Origin: Anarhynchus alexandrinus
Taxonomy: Eukaryota; Chordata; Aves; Charadriiformes; Charadriidae
Direction: 5' to 3'
Assembly: GCA_008711295.1 (NCBI GenBank)
Contig: VUYV01000146.1
Coordinates: forward strand, 1,107,730-1,171,729
DNA: 64,000 nucleotides
The position numbers and the translations under genes were made by a program. Shown here in pieces: positions 29,801 through 38,800 of the stretch. Positions within the stretch are counted from its first letter, which is position 1, and each line of letters starts with the position of its first letter. Under the pieces are notes generated by a model. It was given only the letters and a program-made list of their open reading frames with translations. It did no database searches and was not told the DNA's origin.

Positions 29801-32800
29801 TTGCTTAGCAGTAGAATAGATATCCTAATAATGTTGCCTGGTTTAGATTAATCTTCTAAAATAAAAATTGTATCTGCTTATGAACTGCAGGACCTTTATT
29901 ACCAGTCATATTCGCAAGTGGGAGTGATGTTTGCTTCCATCCCAAATTTCAATGATTTCTACATCGAATTGGACGGCAATAATATGGGAGTGGAATGTTT
30001 ACGCCTGTTAAATGAAATTATTGCTGATTTTGATGAGGTAAGGTCTAAACACTTTGTCTTTTGACCATATCAGTTCTACCAAATTATTATATTATATTCT
30101 AATATATATTATATTCTAATATAATATATATTATATTATAACAGAGATTATCTGTAGCAACTCAGCGTATCTTGGACTGCCTAATAAAACAGTACTGTAA
30201 ACTTCCTCTTTAATTGTAGTCGGTGTCCACTGGGCTTCTCCAATGTGCCCAGTTTGTACTTTTGGTCACAAGAGTCTGACCTCAAATTCCTCTAATATAG
30301 GAAGAGTATTAAAATGCAAGTAAACGGTAGTTTTTTCAATGACCTCAAAGTGGGCAAACCTCAACTTACCCAAAATAATATGGTTTAAGCAACTTGCACA
30401 TATTATCTGATAACTATGGTTGCTTGTCTAAAATATTATGTAATATTTAACAGTTTTATGTTTTAAACAAAGCTTATGGACAAAGAATATTATAAGGACA
30501 TAGAAAAGATCAAGACAATTGGAAGTACATATATGGCAGCTGTGGGACTTGTACCTACTTCGGGAACTAAGGTAAGAAGATTTTACATGATGGTCATTTG
30601 TGGAGGAACCATTCTCCTTCAATTTCCAGAGGAACATCAGAAACACAACAAACTCTATGTGATTACATAAAACTTGTATTACTTCTTCACAACAATTTAA
30701 ATCTGAAATACAAAGAACAACTATAGCCTGGATAGAAAAATTGCTATCCTAGCAGTTACTCATGTGGCTTCATTTCTGATNATCAGAGCGGTAGTGTTTT
30801 AAACCCAGTATCTTAGATAACCTTGTAAGATGAAGGGAAGGGGAAACTCTAGGTGTGATGAAAATCTAACACAAGAATATTAGAATATAATAATTATTTT
30901 ATTTTTTATATTGAAATCTCAGTGCAACCTACAATCAAAACAAACAGCCTCTCCCAACCTCCATCATGGACAGGAACTTAGTGCTAGGTACATTGCTGCC
31001 AGGCACTTTATGCTGGTCCCTCCAAATCAGCTCTTCTTTGTCTCTACTGCTAGCATTCTTTTTACCACTTTAATTACTCAGCAATAAAGAAAAGACAAAG
31101 TCATTTCAGACCCACTAGTTCTGGGGCACAGTTCTTCTTCTGTATCCTCTTTACTACTCTTGAGTGTGTTTCTCACCTTAAGTTTGTGTCTTAGGGCAGA
31201 GATTTCCTACATTTGCATGCAGCATCTGGAAAAGCAGAGAACCCTGTGGACAATATGCTGAATATATTGCATACAGAGTACTATGCGCACTAACAATTAT
31301 ATTAATAAATTAACTTATGAAAAAATAATAAAATTAATAATATGAGGAACAAAATGAAAATTAAAGTAATCCATGCACCTAGTCCTCCCAGAATGTCTAG
31401 ACACCTCTCCTCTGTTCAGATATGCATGTACGTATGTTACAGAGGTACACTCATGCATATGGTTTAGCATTGCAAAATAACACCGACTTAGAAGGCAAAA
31501 GCAAAAAGGTCCAGAAGATGGCCTGTGAACTTTCTAGCAACAGTTATCCTTGTTAAGTAAATAAAAAACAAGGACACATTGAAATCAACTGTTAGAATCG
31601 TGTTGGAGTATATCACATGCAATTAATTTTCAGATCTGCAGGGTATTTACAACTGATGCTTTCCTTTGTATCATTCCTAGAAATCTACACATTATTAAAA
31701 GGTACTTTAAAACTCTGTTTATGCTGAAATGTTTGACTCCTGGGTCCTGAGGCAGGCAAAAAAATTGATCCTTTGAATTTTGTTCGGTGTGATCTCAGGC
31801 AAACAGGCAACAGCATACTTGTGTGTCTGCTATAAATGCTCTTTGAACTATAATCCCGAAAACAAGTGTGTTATTGGGTAACTTTGGCAGCATATGTTCC
31901 AAAACCTAAACATGTTTATCTCTTGTATTTTATAGTTGCTAACTGAAGGGTCAGCTGAGTTAGCCCATTACTGAAGATACCATGCTGAACTTATGATAAT
32001 AATGCATTTTAAATCACAGCAGAAGGTCTTTTACAGGACTCTGCCTTTCTCTGAAATCTTGGGGCAAATTTTGATCTTTTCTGTACAGGTAGAATTTATT
32101 TAACATTCAGAAAACCTAAAGATCTTGTATGAAACAGACATATTTTTTAATTTAACTTGGGGTTTCAGCTCTTCTGTGATCTCTTCCCACTGCTCGTGTG
32201 ATGCAAACCAGTAGAAATTATTCACATCCTCTTGGCAGTTTCCCACTAGGTCTTCAGCACGCAGCCATGTATTAGAAGTCCGATGATCCTGGGTAGCCCA
32301 TCATGCGCAGACAATCACTGCCAGCCATCACACAGTCCCTGGGCTGCCCTACGGAGTTAGATGTGTCCATGGGGAGCCATAAGAGACCCAAATGCTTCTG
32401 GTCTCCCCTCTGCCAGGGTTGTCCCAGCTTCATCAGAAAATGTGGTACAACTTTATGATTGTGAGCCACCAATTTCATGCTAGGATTTGGACATGAGCAG
32501 AAAGGAGTGGATGGAGTTAACTGCCCTCTTAATGGAGGATATTTACACACATAAGAACCCAGTACCCTGAGGAAGTTAAATATTTAAATCCCATATTTTA
32601 CAGGACTGTTGTTTCTGCAGCTTGACTTCAGCAGGTGACTACAGTAAATGCACATTGCCTCTGTCAGAGGGGTTTTGCTTTGCTGTGATGCTCTGTGCTG
32701 TATTTCCAGTAACTATTTCTCTGATGTTTAAATAAATACATGCTTGCCAATTACACCATCAGCACAGCACACAAACCAAGCTCTTTGTAAATCTTTTGCA

Positions 32801-35800
32801 CAATATAAGTTTAGTGTGTGTGTGTGGAGTCCTTTGAAATTACGTCTGTGATTTCACTAGGGTCCTGACTTCACCAGGGTCCTAACTTTGTGGTGTTCTT
32901 CAGTGCAGGTACAAAAGAGTTTGCCAATAATCCTTTTGAGAGGCATCTGTCACCTGCAGTGCTTCCAGTATTTGTCACCAGTCCTCTCTCCTGCAACCCT
33001 GAGGGGCATTGCAGGAAATCAAAGCATTCATTGGGCAGCAAAGAAATGGAAGGAATATAAAGAAGACTAGATGATTGAATAAAACTGTACACTGCTCCTT
33101 CCCTCCTCTAGGCATTCGGTATTCTTCTTCTCTGTTGGAAGTGTAGCCAATATTAATTCTTGTTCTTCCTTTGTCTTGGTGAGGCTGGAAAAGAGTAGAG
33201 CTAGTTGACATTGCAAGAAGCAGAATGCCAGAGACCCAGGCAGGTAAATAAAAATATCCTTCCTAAAACTTGGGTCTGGCCCAAGGATGACTTCCATAGT
33301 ATTTTATTAGCACTTTGCTCTAATTTTTGTAAATTTCCCAGCCACATGAAGGAAACCTTTCAAACTGAGCCGAATAAAACAAATAGCAATTTGTTTCTCG
33401 GGTTTCTCAGCCACTGTCAAGTACTCCATTTATACAATCTTACTATCATGACAAAAATCCAGCGAGCTTTCATCTCATGCCAGCTGCCACAGCCCTGTTG
33501 TGCAACACCCTACTGAAGCTAGACTGCCACTGACCTTGCATTTCTTTCACCATATCCTACCTTTAGCCCACTTTCACTTTGCAAATCTGTTCAAGAATTC
33601 ATATTTATTATTCAAATAAGAGCACAACATAAGAGCAACCATACTGAGTCAGGTCAAAGGTCTATGCTAGTAACCTGTCTTTAACTAGCCAAAGGTAGAT
33701 CCTGGGGGAAGGGTATGAGTTACAGGATAAACATGCAAACCTCTCTCTTCCACTTTCTAATGATATGCTGCTTAAGAAATTCTAGAGCTACAGGTAATAT
33801 CTTTGTACTACTTTGTAGCAATTATTTCTTCCATGAGTTTGAGTAATTATGTCTGAATCTAGATAACTTTTGGAATCCACAATATCCTCTGAAAATGAGT
33901 TCTACAGTTTAATTAGACTGAAGTTGTAACAATTATTTTCTTATGTTTGGGGTTTTTTTTTTTACAAGTTGATACTTCAGCATTTCATTTGCTCCCTTCT
34001 GTTTCTTTTGCTTTAGTTCATTTAGATACATTAAACTCCCTTCAGCTTGCCTGGAAAGGAAAGAAAATAGGGGTGCACTGCATTTCACAGTATTAAACCT
34101 AACAGGAATTTTGTCAATGGGAACAGCATGCACCCCATGGAGCTGGGAGCTAGCAAAAGCCCCAAAGGGAGAAGAGGGCAGAAACTACAGTTATTAATAA
34201 TCATCAGGCAAAGCAGTTTTGTAAGAAAGCAGGTTATATTCCCTGCCATGCTCACAACAAACATCTGCAGCTCTCTAGCAACAGGACCACTTTACCATGG
34301 GAACTTTGCTTTCCATTCTTCCCAGAAATCAAAAAGAGAAAAGAAAAAAAAAAAAACAGTACTTGAGAAAAGAATGCATGTGCTGTAGCCACCATCAAAA
34401 GTTTCTTTTCATAAACAGCAAAACGGGTTAGATTCTTTCCCTAAGCCATCCAGTCTGAGCTTTTCATTGTTTTTCACTTTGGTATTTCACCTGCCTCTCA
34501 GAACCATACAAATCTAATGTGCAATACTATTTTGTTTCTAGGCTAAAAAATCGATTTATTCTCATCTGAGTACACTGGCAGATTTTGCAATAGAGATGTT
34601 TGACGTTCTTGATGAAATCAACTATCAGTCTTACAACGACTTTGTCCTACGAGTTGGTAAGTCACGTTTCCACAATTATCACACAAGCAGAACATTGTTG
34701 TTTGTTGGCTTTCCCTCTGCTGTCTGCAAAGGATAACTTGTCCTACACTCGTGATAAAAACTGAAAAACCCCGTTTAGCAGGAGAGTCACATCCATGTAG
34801 AAGGTCAGCAGGCTGGATGGTATTAAGGAATTATAATTGTGTCCAATTCCACTGTGTTTACTTAATCTACGCACCCCTAAAAGGAAACTGCACCAATAAT
34901 TTTATACAATATTATTAGTGTACCGAGTCTTGTGGCTTACACTGCTTTGCATTGCTAAACTGCTGAAAACTGGATCTGACTGTACTTAACTATTAATTTA
35001 AGTTTCATCTGCAAAAGCTTTGTTGGCATTAAAAGTGTGATGCGAGTTTTTGTCCACAAATGCCAAATCACCTCAACCAGTCCTGTTTTCTCCAACAGAA
35101 CAAATCATAGACTTACAGAACAGTTAGAGTTGGAAGGGACCTTGAAGATTGTCTCGTTCCAACCCCCCTGCCATGGGCAGGGACACCTTCCACTAGACCA
35201 GGCTGCTCAAATCCCCATCCAGCCTGGCCTTGAACATTTCCAGGGATGGGGCATCCACAACTTCCCTGGGCAACCTGGTCCAGTGTCTCACCACCATCAG
35301 AGTAAAGAATTCTTTTCCTAATATCTAATCTAAATCTACCCTCTTTCAGTTTAAAACCATTAGCCCTCATCCAATCACTACACTCCATGACAAAGAGTCC
35401 CTCCCCATCTTTCCTGTAGGCCCCCTTCAGGTACTAGAAGGCTGCTATAAGGTCTCCCTGGCGTCTTCTCTTCTCCTGGCTGAACAACCCCAACTCTCTC
35501 AGCCCATCCTCATAGGATAGGTGCTCCAGCCCTCTGATCATCTCTGTGGCCTTCCTCTGGACTTGATCCAACAGGTCCATGTCCTTCTTATGTTGGGGGC
35601 TCCAGACCCAGACACAGTACTCCAGGCGGTGTCTCACGAGAGCAGAGTAGAGGGGCAGAATCATCTCCCTCGACCTGCTGGCCATGCTTCTTTCGATGCA
35701 GCCCAGGATGTGGTTCACTTTCTGGGCTGCAAGGGCACATTGCCAGCTCATGTTGAGCTTCTCATCAACCAACACCCCCGAGTCCTTCTCCTCAGGGCTG

Positions 35801-38800
35801 CTCTCAATCCATACTCTGCCCATCCTGTATTTGATGGATAGTGGCTTAGCAACTTCATCTGCCTGTTCCCTTAGGAACCACAGATGAATCTCATCAGATC
35901 CCACAGATTTGTGCACCTTCAGGTTCCTTAGATGGTCTAGAACCTGGTCTTCTCCAACAGTGGGCAGTTCCTCATTCCCCCAGTCCTACCTTTGCCTTCT
36001 GCGACTTGGGTGGTGTGGCTAGAGCACTTACCATTGAAGACCAAGGCAAAAAACTTGTTGAGTACCTCAACTTTCTCCCTATCCTGGGTGAACAGGTCTC
36101 CCGTTTCTTTCCAGAGAGGGCCCACATTTTCCCTAGTCTTCCTTTTATCACCAACATACCTGTAGAAGCTTTTCTTGTTGCCTTTGACATCTCTGGCCAG
36201 ATTTAATTCTATCTGGGCTTTAGCTTTCCTAACCTGATCCCTGGCTGCTCGGACAATTTCTCTATATTCCTCCCAGGCTACCTGTCCTTGCTTCCACTCT
36301 CTGTAGGCTTACTTTTTCTGTTTGAGTTTGTCCAGGACCTCCTTGTTCATTCATGCAGGCCTCCTAGCTTTTTTTGCCTGACTTCCTCTTTGTTGGGATG
36401 CATCACTCATGAGCTTGGCAGAGGTGAACCTTGAATATTAACCAGCTTTCCCGGGCCAATCTTCTCTCCAGGTCTTTATCCCATGGTACTTTACCAAGCA
36501 GATCTTTGAAGAGGCCAAAGTCCTCTCTCCTGAAGTCCAGGGTAGTGAGCTTATTGTGCGCCTTCCTCACCGCCCTAAGGATCTTGAACTCCACCATCTC
36601 ATAGTCACTGCAGCCAAGGCTCCCCACCAACCCCTCCTTGTTCATGACAATAAGGTCCAACATGGCACCTTTCCTTGTTCGCTTTTCTATCTCTTGGACC
36701 AAGAAGTTATCATCAACGCATTCCAGGAACCTCCTGGATTGCTTACGCCCTGTTGTGTTGTCCCTCCAACAGATATTGGCGTTGTTGAAGTCCTCCATGA
36801 GGACCAGGGCTTGTGAACATGAGACTGCTTCTATCTGTCTATAGAGGGCCTCATCTGCTCAGTCTTCCTGGTCAGGTGGCCCGTAGCAGACCCCCACTGT
36901 AACATCGACTGTCCCTGCATTCCCTTTAATCCTGACCCATAAGCTCTCAGTCAGCTCCTCATCCATCCCCAGGCGGAGCTCCATGCACTCCAACTGCTCA
37001 TTGACATAGAGGGCAACATCCCCACCTCATCTCCACTGCCTGTCCTTTCTGAAGAGCTTGTAGCCTTCCATTCCAACACTCCCAGTGACAGGAGCCATCC
37101 CACCATGTCTTCGTGATGTCAATAAGATCATAGACCTGGCAGGCATGGGCACGTGTCTGATTCCTCCTGTTTATTCCACTTGTTATATGCATTTGCATTT
37201 AAGTTGAGCCTCCGGTGAAGCTGACTTACTGGCTGGAGTAGCTGGAATTCCTTTGTGCTGCACTCCAGGTCCTCTCCTGTTGACCTGCAGCCACCCTTCT
37301 CCAGGCTCTGGGCATCTATTGCTGGCATTGGCGTCATACTGGTAGGAGTGGGATGGATTAAGGTTCCCCTCCAGAAATCCTGAAATCCTCTGGTCTTCAC
37401 AACACAAACCTTTCCACGCAATCCTTTACATGTTATGACATGTCTTACCTCTCAGAGTCCATTCTCCCAGCCTTCTTAGAAAACAAGTTCCCTTCTTCCC
37501 TTCCTTCCCTGCATCCTGCTCCACTCCAATGGTACTTCCACTGCTGTTCTCATTTCTTTGCATATTCTAACACAGACAGTTTTGTCAAGTTCCTTTCTCC
37601 ATATATTTTCATGGCTGAATTGTGATAATGGGCTGGACAACCAGAAAAGTGAGGTAGCTAGGAGCAGAAGATTGAGAAAGACCAAAGACATCAAGGGTAG
37701 CAATAGGAGATTTATACATCTTTGCCCTCCTGTACATCCTAATAATTATAAACCCCAAATTCTCTTTGAAATCTGTTATAACTGGTCTTTCCAGATTCAC
37801 AAAGGGACAGAAGAGAAATATCTAACCCCCATTCTACTGCATAAGTTGCCTGGGAATGCTCTTGCACAGAACCTCATGCAGGGTTTAGCATCTGCAGCTC
37901 TTCAGGGCACTCAGAAGAAGGAACATCCACTTTGATCTTCAAAAAAGGGGTCAAAATCAGTCAGAAATGTAGAATCAAGCCCTGTAGTTTCTCAAAAAAG
38001 ATGCTTGAGGTGTTTTCACATACTCTTGTCTTCTTCCAGTGTCTCCCTGATCTGTGTTGTCTGGTACTGACAACCAATGTGACACGCTTCTCTTACCCCA
38101 TTCCTTGTGTCTTCCAGGCCACTATTTCTGTTCCACTTGGAAAACCTCCATTAAAAGGCTTTATATGAGTAACGACAGTGGAAGTCATAGAAAACAATTA
38201 AAAATCTTTAAGAGTTTGTCCTGAATTGTTCTATAGCTAAACTCTGTACTACCACTGCTTTTCATCTTTTCTTAAAACAAACAAAAAATGAAAATCCACA
38301 GATGTGCCAAATTTTTTGTTGTCTATCATATTGCATTTCCAATAAGATCTCTCCGTGTATGTCTTTATTCTGTTTCTAAACCTCTTACAAATACAGAAGT
38401 CTAATTGGCATTAATTTAACATATATTATGTCCTATGACCAGAAAAACACTAAGGCACTTACGTTAGATCTGTTTTGCAGGATTCTTGTTTCCCTTGGAT
38501 AATACGCTTTAGTGTTTGAACCCAAATTCATTGTTTTGATTTAGGTATTAATGTTGGGCCAGTGGTGGCTGGAGTCATTGGAGCCAGAAGACCACAGTAT
38601 GATATCTGGGGGAACACTGTAAATGTCGCCAGCCGCATGGATAGTACTGGAGTGCAGGGGAAAATTCAGGTGAGTGCATGCTGAGACAATTTTGCAAACT
38701 TTACATACCTCCTGTTTTATATGTGGTTGCATTTTCAAGACTGCTTAGAAAACACAGCTTCACTTGATCTTGTGGTTCTTTTGAAAAGGGCAACATTCTC

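Noticed and set aside
32272..32550. 92-codon minus-strand frame as a gene or retrocopy
   Set aside because: No recognisable domain, poly(A) or splice sites; only a slightly higher GC content.
35434..36798. Host genes on the minus strand at 35.4-36.8 kb
   Set aside because: Both long frames are CR1 ORF2 pieces (endonuclease and post-RT region), with decay between them.
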